Of a stretch of DNA of 64,000 nucleotides, positions 1 through 11,733 are shown one piece after another. Location: positions 14,648,040-14,712,039 of the forward strand of contig NC_045145.1 of assembly GCF_008831285.2 (NCBI RefSeq), written 5' to 3'. The stretch comes from Nymphaea colorata (lineage: Eukaryota > Streptophyta > Magnoliopsida > Nymphaeales > Nymphaeaceae). The translations under genes and the position numbers were made by a program. The notes under the pieces are model-generated. The model was given only the letters and a program-made list of their open reading frames with translations, did no database searches and was not told the origin of the DNA. Numbering within the stretch: the stretch's first letter is position 1; each line of letters starts with the position of its first letter.

Positions 1-434
1 TAAATTTCTCACAAAATAATTATATTCAAAACATATGTTGGTAAGACAAGCCCACATTTCTAAACATAGAGATCCCATTTATATTTTTTAATTATATTCA
101 AATTTAATGTTTAACCAACCATCATTGTTTTTAAAATTTGGCAAAAAAAATAATAAACTTTCATATCATGCAGGGCAAGGTAGAAAAAAGTTTGGGGAGA
201 ATTGTGATCATCGCAATCTCCATTGCATGTCTATTCATGGTTGTGCTTCAAAGGCAGTAAAACAGGAAGGCAAAGACACTCGGTATTCCAATAAGGGTAG
301 ATCTAATAAAGATACATAGTACCAAAATCAAGAGTTGTCATAGTGGGGAAAATGGAAACGACGTCAAATCTATGTAATTCAAATGGAAAATGTAGGAGTT
401 GCCATGCTAAATATAATACAATCAGTTTTTACTA
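1..434. other. AT-rich non-coding sequence
   Basis: AT-rich DNA with only short chance reading frames. I see no codon structure, conserved motif, RNA gene or clear repeat here. Confidence 0.6.
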
Positions 435-760
435 GAAACATGTAGAGAAACTATTGAAATAAGTCCTCTCATCTCATATCTAGTATTTTTAAGCATCATA
501 GTTATTATTTTAAAGAAGAAACAGGCCTGGGGATCGGTCCGGCCCAGCCCAGCCCGACACCCAAAAGCCGAGCTTAGGTTTTGTTTAGTTAAAAAAAATA
601 TACATTTTAAATATAAAATAATACATAAATATATATTTAAATATAAAATAATACACAAAGCGGGCCGAATACAGCTATGTCGAGCCAACCTGGGCCAGAC
701 CGAACCCGCAGGCTTGGTACGCGATGCTCCGCACCAGATCGTATAGAGGGGAGAAACCAG
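435..760. repeat. GC/AT mosaic repeat, probably transposon-derived
   Basis: Two GC-rich flanks (about 520-570 and 660-740), made of GGCCCAGCCC-like and GGGCC-like words, surround an AT-rich core. The core at about 603-660 contains a word of about 20 bases (AAATATAAAATAATACA-like) repeated twice. Such GGGCC-rich ends around AT cores are common in plant transposon relics. No coding capacity is visible, so the family is not assigned. Confidence 0.4.
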
Positions 761-1002
761 TTCTTTCATTCACAGCTGGTCAAAACATCATTTAAAGAGA
801 TAAAAAAAAGGTAGCCGTAAGATAAATAAAACGTAATTGTGTACACGGTTCAGACTCTTACCAAAATCGGTGATCCGGACTAGATCTGACTATGATGAAG
901 GAGCATTAGATTCAGATCATCAATCTTTAAAGGGAGAGTAAGAAAATCCATGTTCATCAATCTTTTTGTCCCCAATTTTTGTATCTACCAAATTTTGATA
1001 TA

Positions 1003-1112
1003 GCTCTTTCTCTTTCTTAACGCTACAAACCCTCTGCTTCGAGGGGAGGGTCTCATTTTATCGGCTCTTTCTCTTTCTTAACGCTACAAACCCTCTACTT
1101 CGAGGGGAGGGT
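1003..1112 (+). repeat. 61-bp tandem duplication
   Basis: A segment starting GCTCTTTCTCTTTCTTAACG is repeated with a period of 61 bases (1003-1051 and 1064-1112). The copies are nearly identical apart from one base in the CTCTGCTTC/CTCTACTTC word. It leads directly into the hairpin-rich cluster that follows. Confidence 0.75.
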
Positions 1113-1340
1113 TTCTCAAGCCAGAGGAAACCCTCTCAAGCGGGGCGGAGGGATTCAGAGTTCAGAGAAAACCCTCTGCCTCGAGGCAAAAGGTTTCCTC
1201 TGCAAATCCTCTGCCTCGAGGCAGAGAGGTTCAAAGTTTCTTTGGCACTTTCTCTTCGAGGTGGAGGATTTTTTTGAAAACCCTCCGCGTTGAGGCGGAG
1301 AGTTGCGTCGAGGTAGCTCGCCTTGAGGCGGATGGTTTCA
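1025..1340. repeat. Cluster of short imperfect palindromes (CCTCTGCCTCGAGGCAGAGG type)
   Basis: At least five short inverted repeats of related sequence lie in about 300 bases. Each has a CCTCtGC-type arm, a CTCGAG/TTCGAG centre and a GCaGAGG-type arm, for example at about 1206-1230. The arms vary (CCTCCGC...GCGGAGG near 1282-1303). The base composition is far more GC-rich than the flanks. It reads open in several short frames, but codon pattern and homology give no support for a protein. Confidence 0.5.
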
Positions 1341-1499
1341 GAAAAACCTTCTTTATAGAGAAATACTTTTTCGTTCCAGCTCTCTCTCGACGAAACCTTC
1401 GCCCACCGCCACTGTCTCTCCCTTTCCTTTTCTTCTCCTGCAATGCAACCTGTTTCATCCGAGCTCCCCTCTTCTCCATAGGTACACATTCGCCTTTCT

Positions 1500-1640
1500 T
1501 ACCGTGAACCAGAGCTCCAAGCGGAAGGTCCAATTTCATGGGCACCATCACCACGAGGCTCAGCTTCGGCATGAGGCAGTTCAACAACATCTCGAACTGG
1601 CGCTATTCGTCGGGCAGCTGGTAATCTATTGAGCAGTCTA
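1500..1640 (+). other. GC-rich island, possible exon relic, unrecognised
   Basis: This stretch is less AT-rich than its surroundings. In one frame it is open for about 40 codons and includes a run of four His codons near 1541-1552. It ends at a GT (about 1620) that could serve as a donor. I recognise no family and find no companion exon, so I do not call a gene. Confidence 0.2.
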
Positions 1641-1734
1641 CCAATCTATGGTCGAGAGCTTTTCTTTTGCTAGGAATCTCTAAGAATTCTACTCTGGCTT
1701 CATCACTGTGCCATGTCATGCTACATATAGATAT

Positions 1735-1890
1735 ATCTTTATTTACCTTCGATATTTTTGTGAGGAAGGGGAGAAATTTCAAGTTCTTACTATCAGTTGA
1801 CCGAAAGGAATTTTGAAAGACCTTCGATATGAGCAATGAGGAGAAGTTCAATGAAGTTGAGAAATGTTGGGAAAGGATATTACATTGATT
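1735..1890 (+). repeat. Partial third copy of the 1.1-kb direct repeat
   Basis: This piece resembles 3190-3330 and 8330-8440. It keeps the same order of words: a GAAGG-GGAGAAATTT block, a GTTGACC/AGCCAATGG-like block, ATATGAGCA, then GAAGTTGAGAAA. It is truncated on both sides relative to the two long copies, which shows that the element family is dispersed rather than a single duplication. Confidence 0.5.
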
Positions 1891-3109
1891 TGATCTTGAG
1901 ATTGATAGCAGTTATTTCTTATTTTTCTATCCTGGTTTAGGTTTTTTTAATTGTTATTTGTTTGCCTTGTAATTGTTTTGAGATTACATAAAAAAAGGAT
2001 TGCTATGTTATGTCGAAGTTGTTTAGCTTTGCCAGCTTAGTTGTGATCTTGTAGTCCTTGCTTGGATGGTATCAGTAATCAGCTATAGGTTTCTAAAGGA
2101 TTGGCGTTCACTTGTTATCATTTTACGTCTTGCATGAAACTGTTGCAACATGGTAGCTACCTTTCATGTTTACGGTTATCACAGGAAATGCATGCTGAAA
2201 CTTTCAGGAAAAGCAGCTGAAAATTGCAAAAAGTACAACATGACAGAAATTGATAGTGAAAGGACATACTTATATGATCTGATTTCCCATCTATAAGATA
2301 AAAGAAAAAAAAATAGGTAGATTTATTGGGAATGGTAGACTAAAGGTTTTTTATGCTTTTGTAATGGACACTTGAATTGTTTTGGCACTGCTTTGTGTAA
2401 ACATTGACTGCTAATCGTGGTAACTTGTATTTCAAGGGTTATACTAGGGTTGTCGATTGATTTGCCGGTCTTGTTTTTGGTGCTTGATTTCCAATTATTT
2501 CAAAGTTATTTTTTGATTTGTAAGACAGGTAGGATTTAGATTTTATAAGGTTTATAACTAGTGTTGTATCTGTACCTTCTTGCACATTGATCACAGGCTG
2601 AATACTTAGGTATTATATTATGAACTGCAGACTTGTATGGTGATTTTTCTTTGATTTATGCATATCTTTTTTTTTTTGTCTTATTGCTTAGAGGGTTATT
2701 TTTTTGCAAATATTATTTGTGCTATCTAGTAAGGTGCATGACATGCAGTTTGGCATACCATTCGGAGTCTAAGATAGTCCAAATCTATAGTTGTTGTTAT
2801 TGTTTAACTGATGATTTTAGAAAAGTCACGGCGTAGGATTGGTTTATTTTGTTGTTCCTTAAGGAAAGTCAAGAGTTTAACCCAAACCATTCGCCAAACT
2901 TGCTATCAGTTGAGGACCCGACATTTATGGGAACTTGTCGCCCTTAAACTAACCTTTTGTGTAGAAGACACTACTTTTATGGGAGTATTGGTGAAGTTTG
3001 TTTTTCTACCCAGCCCACGTATCTTGTTTTTCAATTTGCCTTCTCTTTAGGGTGTGTAGTTCCTTCCTCCTTTTGATATACCATTTGATGTCATGAATTT
3101 TTATAAAAG
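1891..3109. other. AT-rich non-coding sequence
   Basis: Low-complexity T-rich DNA with only short chance frames. No exon with conserved residues, RNA gene or inverted repeat is evident. Confidence 0.6.
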
Positions 3110-4265
3110 AGAAAATTTTAAATTTTACTTAAAAGCATTTTTAAAATTGTTTTCTCACACAATGATATATGCCTTTGGTTATTCTTAGTACCTTCTCGAG
3201 TAGAAGGAGAAAATTTTAAGTTTTTGTTGTCAGCCAATGGAAGAGGAAAGCTGAAAAATTCCTGTATATGAGCAGTAAGGAAAAATCTTATGAAGCTGAG
3301 AAAATCAAGACTAGAAAATGCTATTGACTCTGATGATCAAGCATCTAGAAGGATTCAACAGTTAAATATCTTGAGAGAAAAGCCATAATGCTCCGTAAGA
3401 TCTTGGCAGGTAGCAAAATGAGAGTTGAGAGATGGGCTCGAGGCTTGTGTAGTCGTTCCTCTGAGTCGTTAATCAAGAGTACCAGGTATGCATATAGGTG
3501 ATTTATGTCTGTCCTGCGAAGATAACGACTTATGAACCTTTGGCTCATCGAAGCCCGTAAGCTGAAACGGGTGGGACATGTGACAAAGCTATACATCACC
3601 ACCAAAGCGGTGGAGCTTCGTAGTAGCCTTTGAGGTGGTGAGACATTCCCTCGAAGGTGAAGGTCGGCCTTGAAAAAGAAAACAAGAAAAAAAATCAAAA
3701 AGCCAAATGCAAAAGAAAGAAAGAAAGAAAAAAAGAAAAGAAGAAAAAACATGAAAAAAAGAAAAACAAATGTGCTTGCCAAGAGATGAAAAGCATGAAG
3801 GTTGAACTCGCAGGAATTATATGTGACAATCTTTCATAGATGTGCGATTCAGGGGTCAATATTTGCTTCTCTTTTTGATTACCTAAGATGCCAAGGATGA
3901 TTCCTTTATGTTCATGTTTTGGAAATTTAAAGGCATCCCTTCTAGAGATTTGACGGCATTGATGCAAAATGTATCTTGATGCTTGTACGGTACTATGGGT
4001 AAATGAAGGCCATATTATTTGCACAACACGAGCACTCTTGCTTATGAGTTAATTGATCGTTTTTGAACTATTTAAAGTGAAATCTTGACATCTCTTGTTA
4101 TATTTGTAGGTTTCATAGGCGTAGGATGAACTAACCAATTTCCATTGGTCTTGAAAGATGTTTGCCATTTCATTACCAAACCGCTTGTCCACTCATGGAA
4201 TAGATGAAATTCCTCAAAACCTAGTCCACTCATGCTGAGTGTGATGAATTCTCCATCATTTCCTC
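3110..4265 (+). repeat. Long direct repeat, copy A
   Basis: About 1.15 kb that is similar, with many substitutions and small indels, to 8270-9340 in the same orientation. Shared landmarks in order are GAGAAGCCATAATG-like, GGCAGGTAGCAAAAT, GCTCGAGGCTTGTGTAGT, the word GTGGAGCTTC, an AGGTCGGCCT word, an A-rich purine tract, GATGCTTGTACGGTA and ACCAAACCGCT. Both copies carry many stops, so this is not a conserved exon. Two similar direct repeats with about 4 kb between them could be the diverged LTRs of an old retrotransposon. I see no gag-pol or primer-binding site between them, so segmental duplication remains possible. Confidence 0.7.
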
Positions 4266-4801
4266 TGTCTCAAGTTAACCCAGACTTACGATTGAGTCTG
4301 TCATGGAAGGCCTCTTATCTCTTTACAAAAGAATTAGTCGATTTTGAATTGTTACATTTTTGAAAAGTTCCATGCGTCGAAGCAGCCCTGGGTCCTTCAT
4401 GGTTTTAGACCAGGTTTGTACTCAGTTTCTTCGTGTCTTGTTAGTCGAATTGATGCTTTATTTAGGCATTGTACATGTCCACCATAGGTCAAGGTCATTG
4501 GTCTGATTTGTTTTCAGGAGGATCACATTCTAGTTTAGATAGAGTATTTTAGTTTTGTTGAGTTGACCCATTGTTGCTTTGATTTTATGGTAGTTCAATT
4601 TTTTCTTTTATTGCCTGCTTTAGTGGTTTCCTAGCATAGTGCTTGTCATGTTTATTTTTCACTTTCATTGTGAAATGGGTTTGTTTAAGAGCTTTGTTGA
4701 CTTAGTTGTTGGGTTTTTATTTTTCAATGTATTTACTTGATTCTTTTGATAAATAAAATCTGATCAAGTTCATGGGTTTGAATTGCATTGCAACATTGGT
4801 T

Positions 4802-5657
4802 AAGTTTGTAGGTTGCTTGGCTGAATATCTATGATGACAGTATCATCGCATCTAAGTCGTAGCATGTCAACTGCGAGTTTAAGTTCATGCTGTTTTGTTT
4901 AATAGTGCATATCTATTTTCATTAGTTTTAGGTTTCTGGAGGTAGGAACTGGAACTAATGATGGTGCTCTACATTAAGAGTTGAAGGTAGTGTCCCTCGG
5001 TCTCTCCAGTTCTCTCACATTCATGGGTTTAGGATGTGGGGAAACTGTAGAGCCATGTTATATTTTCCCATGCAGGTCAGCTTAACCTAGCAAGAAATAT
5101 GTTGTTTTTTATCATGGGATATTTTTCCTTCACATTTTTATCTTAGGAAAGTTTTGATTAGCCTTATGAACTTTAAGTTTGGAAGAATGCTTCATTAGCA
5201 AAGGGGGCACTTGAGCATGTTGGATTTCAAGATTTGGTAAATAGGTAGCTGAGTTTGTGTTTCATATTTGTGCAGTCCCTACTTATTTCTCTTCTTGCTA
5301 AATAATCAATATTCATTTTTTGCTAAATGTTCAAGTTAAGTTTGAGTTAACAATAGACTCTGGCCTCGCATCTTCTGAATTTGGGAACTATCTGATCAAT
5401 CTTTTTCTTGAAGCTTGAAATTTTGAAGATATAACATCTTCTAGCATGCTTGAAAATTTTGGTATGTCCCTCATCCTTTATTGTTTTCTGATGTTGTCTT
5501 TGAATTGCTTATCATATGTTGCTTAAGTTTGTAGGTTTATTGGCTGAATATCTGTGACAGCAGCATCGCATCTGAGGGGTTAGCATGTCAACCGTGAGTT
5601 ATAAGTCATGCTGTCTGGTTAGTACTGGATATTTGTTTTCATTAGTTTTAGGTTTCA
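4802..5657 (+). repeat. Duplicated ~130-bp segment, 723 bp apart
   Basis: 4802-4935 and 5525-5657 are similar direct copies. Both start AAGTTTGTAGGTT and contain TTGGCTGAATATCT, ATCGCATCT and TAGCATGTCAAC. Both end TTTTCATTAGTTTTAGGTTTC. They sit inside the interval between the long direct repeats and differ by substitutions and small indels. Confidence 0.7.
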
Positions 5658-6550
5658 GACACATGCTTTATTAGAGAGTGCGTCAACGAGACATTTGCAT
5701 GAACCAAATGTTGAAGGCCATATTTTTTGAGACAACCTGAAAGACTAAAAGAGAACTGGGGACTGGAGAATTTGCCAACTCATGACAGAGATATTTCATT
5801 AGCTGCGCTTCTTCATTAAGTTGAAATTATTTTGGAAATATTCCTTTATTTACAGTCCTTTTTTTGTGTTTTGCAGTTCATTTAGGTTGCCTCCAATGAT
5901 CGAACTACAGCATTGGCATGAATATGCCACAGAATCTATAGCGGTGATTCCTGTCATTGTTGTAAATCTATACTGGTGATCCGCCCGTTACATTTCTTTG
6001 TTCAAGAGCTGGATTGAGATGAGTTTGATTTCTTCATTCTTCGTCCCTTCGTATTCCTTAGCGCTTTTATGTATGACAAGTGCATCATAGGGTAAAATAT
6101 CCAGAGATGGGAAGGCGGTAGGAAAAGATGGTTAGAGGGAGAGTCGGGAAGGTGATGTCGGTGCGACATATGATCTTGATTCTATCCTCCCATGGCTGAA
6201 AGGGCGCTAAATCCACATGTTCAATCACCAACTGCCCCCCTTGTCTAATGCTGTTGCAGGTCTGTTTTCTTTTGTAGTTAGCTGATCTGAATCTAAATGC
6301 AAAAAAATTGTTCAGTTATGCTTTCGAAATTAAATGTTTAGGCTTGTTTCTTGATTTACTTGTCATTCTTTAGGTAAATGGTGGCTACATATATGAGCTA
6401 GCCTTTGGAATAGATGTCAAATTGATAGAGGGGATGTGTATGTGTGTGTTGTATGTGCATGTCTTTGTCTTTTCACAATCCCCCTCTCCCTCGTGCGCGT
6501 CATTGAGTCATCAATGACCAGAACCTTTGGGGTCGCTGAAAGGCTCCATA

Positions 6551-6578
6551 TCTCTCTCTCTCTCTCTCTCTCTCTCTC
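6551..6578. repeat. (TC)14 microsatellite
   Basis: Uninterrupted TC dinucleotide run. It creates Ser-Leu repeats in any frame that crosses it, so open frames here are artefacts. Confidence 0.95.
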
Positions 6579-8269
6579 GCCTCCCGACATTGCTGCTGGA
6601 GGCTAGGGTCCATTGGCTCAAAAGCTTTTGCTGCTGTAGTTGCCGGTTCCTGTTGTTTTATTTTTTTGATCAGTTTTTTGTTGGATTGTATTTGGTATGT
6701 CGTTCTTTCCTCCTCGTATGCTTTTTTATTTTGTCGCTTTTGTTGCAAATTTAGCAGAGAATAGATTTCTGGCCTCCCTCGTTTGATGATTCTCAACGAT
6801 ACATTGTTCTTTTTATTTGGATTTTCGTTTGCATTCTCTTGTTTATGATTAGCTTGTTGTGAAATTTAACGTGGAAAAACGACTTATTGAGTTGCTCATG
6901 CTCTTAGATATTAAAATTTCTTGCTTGCTGAGGGTTTTGATGCACGCATTTATCTATAAATGCAGATTTATGGATTCAGAAACTGTGCATATAAACTGTC
7001 AGGCTTTCTGTAGTTATACAATTGTAATTTGTGTTAATTCTCATAAATTATGATTATGTAATCGTATGTGGTTGATACTTGTTATTTTTATAGTATGTCA
7101 AAAATTTTCATCAATCTGTAGTTAAAAGAGTACTCTAAAGATTTGTCCTGTAAGCCCTCTTAATTAGGTTGCAACATTTGACTCAATCACCAGCTTGTAT
7201 ATCTTAGAGGACTGCAAAAAACAGAAACAGTGAAAATTGAGCCCTTACCTAGTGCACTCACAAACAACACTGGCCACTTGATTTTGAAATATACAAGTTT
7301 CAAATGCCTTCAGATTTACCTGTAACCTTCAGGGTAAATTATGCTAGTGACTGATAGATTTGGAATTGGGCTAGAAAGTTACTGTTTTCTCCTCACCTCC
7401 TAAACAAGGGGTGACAAGTTATTTCCTTACCCTTTGTCTCTTTGCTTATATTGTGCAGGTAGGGTAGATTTGGGTGTTCTTTTGATTTTCCCTTTTATTG
7501 CTTGGTGGGAATAGAATGATAACTTCATCGTTGTTTTTTTTTAGTTTAAATGTATGATTTGGCAATAGGGATGTAAGTAAATATGCTATTCATGCTTTGT
7601 TCCGGCAACGGCTGTCGTCGACAACCCTTCCACTCTTCTGCAATAAGGGGTTGTGGAATCCCTTTTCACACAGTCATTCTTCCTCATTCCATTGATACAT
7701 GTATCATGTCCTTCTACTTGGGTTGTGGAATGCCTCTTTTGAGTTGAAGTGGGCTGAACAGAAGGGTTGAGATCTTAATGGACATCTTCTACTTGACACC
7801 CTTTACACTCTCCTCTTACCACTTGCTCACCCCCTGTGGTGGTGCTTATAACAAAATTTGTTTAGATTGAATGAGATTAGGGGGGGTTGAAACCACCTTA
7901 CTGAGAGATGTGATCATATTTTCTGCCTTCATTTAAAAAAACTTCCGCTTGTTAGGTGTAAAAGGCTTGATGCCAGTGCATGTAATTCACAAAAATTTTT
8001 ATTTGATACTACCACCGAATACATCAACTATACAAACCTGAACTGCTTTTTGGAGAAAAGAAGCATATACAAACTTTGATGTGTGAACAATGCCACCTAG
8101 AATGTAAACTACGTTCTTTGTTTGTAAACTGAAACCTATGAACATGTGTCAAGCTGCAAGCAGCCAAAACTCTAACGCTCAGATGTGAATACCACCTTTA
8201 GAAAGCATTCTAGGAACATGAGCTGCAACAGGTTGTATTTGGATTTCTCACAGGGCATTGGTGGAATGT

Positions 8270-9340
8270 ACTTTTTTGAAAAAGAAATTTTTTTAAAAGT
8301 GTCTTATCACGCAATGATATGCTTTCCTTTTGTTCAAACTACCTCCCCAAGTAAAAGGAAACTTTCAAGTTTTCTTTGTTGTCAATCAAGAGGAAATCTG
8401 GAAAAATCCTATGAAACCGAGAAAGTCAAAACTAAGAGATGCTATTGACTCTGGTGATCAAGCGTCTGCAAGGGTTTAGCAGGAAAATATCCTAAGAGAG
8501 AAGCCATAATGTCTTATAAAATATTGGCAGGTAGCAAAATAAGAGTTGAGAAATGAGCTCGAGGCTTGTGTAGTTGTTTCTTTGGGTCAATTTGTGTCTA
8601 TGCCGCGAAGATAATGACTTATGAACTTTTGGCATGTTGAAAACCCGCAAGGTGAAACAGGTTGATATGTGACAAAACTACACATGACCACCAAAGCAAG
8701 TGGAGCTTCCTAGTAGCCTTTGGGGTGGTGAGGTATTCCCTCAAAGGTAAAGGTCGGCCTGAAAAAGAAAATAAAAAACAAGAAAAAATGGAAAGGCAAA
8801 AAGCCAAATGCAAAAAAAAAAGGAAGAAAAAGAAGCAAAACCAATAAAAACAAAAAATGTGCCTGTCAAGAGATAAATGGCATGAAGGCTGAACTCGAAA
8901 GAATTGAAATGCGACAATCTTTCGTGGATGTGCGATTTTTGGGTCTGCTCTTCTTTTTTATTTCCTAAGACGTTGAGGATGATTACTTTATGTTCATTTT
9001 TTTAGAAATTTAAAGGCTTTCCTTGTAGAGATTCAACAACATTGATGCGAAATGAATCCCGATGCTTGTACGGTAATGAGGGTAAATAAAAGACATATCA
9101 TTTGCACAACACAAGCACATTCTGCTTATGATTTAAATTGATGATTTATAAACTATTTAAAAGTAAACACTTGACATCTCTTGTAATGTTTCCTGTCTTG
9201 GGCATATGAGGAACTCCCAGCCCCTCTCTGTTTTTTAAAAATGTTGTCCTTTTTATCACCAAACCGCTAGTCCGTTCATAGAATAGATAACCCCTCAAAC
9301 ATCTTCCACTCGGGTAATGAATTTTCCATCTTCCCCTTTC
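8270..9340 (+). repeat. Long direct repeat, copy B
   Basis: Second long copy of the element at 3110-4265, in the same orientation and offset by about 5.16 kb. The same landmark order is kept, including the CTCGAGGCTTGTGTAGTTG word near 8558, AGGTCGGCCT near 8750 and GATGCTTGTACGGTAATGAG near 9061. Point differences and small deletions are spread throughout, so the duplication is not recent. Confidence 0.7.
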
Positions 9341-10974
9341 CATGTTCCCATCACAATTTGTTTGCTTGTGAACGCTAAGCAGTATTGTTGATTTCTCTTT
9401 TAAGGTTTGCTTAGGAAAGGGTTTGAAAGAGTCGTTATCTTTTATTTTTTTTTATCATTAGCCTTTTTTGATGTCGAAGTTTAAAGCCCAACTCATCAGT
9501 GTTCTTGTAGATGTACAGTGGTTTTGGAAAAGCCGTGCACGAGAGTTTGATCTTGTACTGCAAAATCAAGTTTTTATTTGAGTTCCTAACAAAGTTGTGG
9601 CATCCAATTTGATTTGAGTGAGTTTACATAAATTTGGCTGAAACAGAAACTAATGCTGGCTGCCAAAGTTCGTACAAAGATTGTTAAATCCTGTCATTGT
9701 TTGTTTGTGTTTTTTGTTTATTAGCTTGTCACAATTGGTAGGAAGCGAAGTCTTATGCATGTACATTGCTGAGAGCTTGAAAACCACACCCTCTACACCG
9801 GAAATCTCCTGCAATTGCATAGATTGCTGCAGTTGGGTGATTTTAACATTTGATGATTGATTTGTTTTGCTTCCCAAGACTTATCCCTTGGGTTTAGTTT
9901 ATTTTATTGCAGGAAATCTGATCTGACCCAGTGGTTGCAAAGTTTATGTCGAAAACAGAGAATTTTTGCTAGAAAAATTTACATATATGTGCATAATACA
10001 TATATGTGCATAAATTAAATTGCTTGCAGAAACCAAACAAGTTTTAAATTGGTCTATCTTTTACCTGAATTGAGTTAGGATTTTGGGTGTGATATGACAG
10101 CTTAAGTCAGAGTCGTGTAGGCTTCTTTCAGGGTCTTTCAAATTTGTTTATATTTAGGTCTAGTTAATTTAGAGAACATAGATTTCAAGTAAGGATTTTG
10201 GTTGTTTTCTTCTTTCATGTATATCGTTTTTAAAGTGTTTATTATTTGAGCTTAGAGTTCTTGCTCGTGAGTGGGTCTAAGCTCTAGGTTTAGGCCCTTG
10301 TTTTTCTTTGTTTTTATTTTTTTCCAAGTTGGTCATTGCAGCCGCAAACACTTTTGGAGAAATGTAAGGGCGGATGCATTCAGTGGAGGAGTTAGAGCAC
10401 AAATCAAAGATCTGAATTGACACAGGGTTGCCCTTTCAAGCACTAGTAGCATCACTCTTGAATATTATTTCGTGAACCTTTTGACTTGTTTCTATTTGAG
10501 GTAGTAAATGTGCATTTTTTTGTCTATCTTAATATCCGTTTGTTCCCTGTGTTCGATCTGGACTTCCCACTTATTGGACTCTTATTTTCCTCAAACTGCA
10601 CAAAACTGTTAGTTCTACCAGTGATTTTGCAGAGGTTAGAGACCGACTTTTGTATGGTTTTTGGGTCAAAGTTGGGTATTGAACTTGACACTCAAAATTT
10701 CAGAATTTTTGGACCGAAGTTATAAAATTCTTACTAAACTGAGGAACTCAGAATTTTTGAAATTTACTTGACTTTTTCCAAATTTTACCTTCCTGCTCGG
10801 TTCTTTTGTAGTCTTTGCATTGAAATACAGGCAGCTAAGCGACAATCGTTGTTGGATAGTTTTTTTGAACTACCTGGAATGGTTGAGGAGAAATGTAAGG
10901 GTTAGCTTGACATAAAACTGATAGGGGCATATCTGATGCAGCATAAGGAGGCAGTAGATGTTTCATGCAGTGTT
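9341..10974. other. AT-rich non-coding sequence
   Basis: No supported gene. The only frame of note (10486-10725, +) has no recognisable motif and hydrophobic, T-rich composition typical of chance frames in T-rich DNA. Confidence 0.55.
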
Positions 10975-11733
10975 ATCCGTATAACACAATACGGGCTTGT
11001 ATCGTGCGATATGTATCGTATAGGTTTGGAAAACATATATGATACGCTTACGATACGTGTATTGTAGGTGTATCGGTGGTATCGTACGATACATGTTGAT
11101 ACACCCTACGATACATGTTGATACACCCTTGTATCGTACGATACATGGATAACATTATTTTTTGTGGTTTTTTACCAAAAAAAAACTTTTTTCTCCCTCT
11201 TTCTAAATATATCTAAAGTCGTCAGAGGGGAAAGTTTTACTAGTTTTTCTACAAAAATCACTTAAATCGTCGATTTAGAGAACTTGTTACTATGGCCCGT
11301 GGGGATGATGGGAACTTGATTGATGATAATCATTGCAAACTTGTAATGTAATATAAACAGTTTAAAGTTTAAATTTTAAAGTTTCTGATGGATGTTTATT
11401 ATAATGTTAAGAATTTTTCTTATTTGTCATTTCTAAATGTTCAGTGTTGTTAATATATTATAGCTTATGAATGATGTGATGAGTTTTTTTTAATATATAT
11501 AAAACATGACTTTTTTAATTGATTTTTTGCTTTTCCTGATTTTACCGATTTTTTCTCTATTTTATTCTAATTTTTAAATATTTTTATGAATTAAAAAATT
11601 AATTTAGGACACATTACACTATGTTAAAGATACGTTACGATACAGTGTATAGGTTTACCCGACCGATACAGTGTATAGGTTTACCTGACCGATACACGAT
11701 ATGCTATGCCTTTTATAACGGTACTTTCATGAC
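10975..11733. mobile_element. Candidate non-autonomous element with CGATAC-rich subterminal repeats
   Basis: The left end (about 10975-11156) carries many CGATAC/GTATCG words, several as the palindrome GTATCGTACGATAC. The right end (about 11629-11712) has three CGATAC units at a 26-bp period. Reverse-complemented, the right end resembles the start of the left end (CCGTTATAA...ATATCGTGTATCGG against CCGTATAAC...TGTATCGTGCGATA). The middle is plain AT-rich DNA without a transposase frame. Clustered subterminal motifs in inverted orientation are typical of hAT- or CACTA-type non-autonomous DNA elements. I cannot define exact ends or a target-site duplication. Confidence 0.45.

Larger units (their letters stand above)
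4266..8269. other. Sequence between the two long direct repeats
   Basis: About 4 kb without a supported gene. It holds one duplicated ~130-bp segment and a short TC microsatellite, described separately. The longest frames here are under 100 codons and share nothing I recognise with retroelement gag, protease, reverse transcriptase or integrase. Confidence 0.5.

Noticed and set aside
2067-2078. TGGTATCAG word resembling an initiator-tRNA primer-binding site
   Set aside because: Only part of the usual 12-base site matches, and it is not next to the end of either long direct repeat, so it does not support a retrotransposon model.
3345-3839. Lys-rich plus-strand and Phe-rich minus-strand frames (also at 8619-8847)
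   Set aside because: They arise from an A-rich purine tract shared by the two long direct repeats, and both copies have frameshifts relative to each other.
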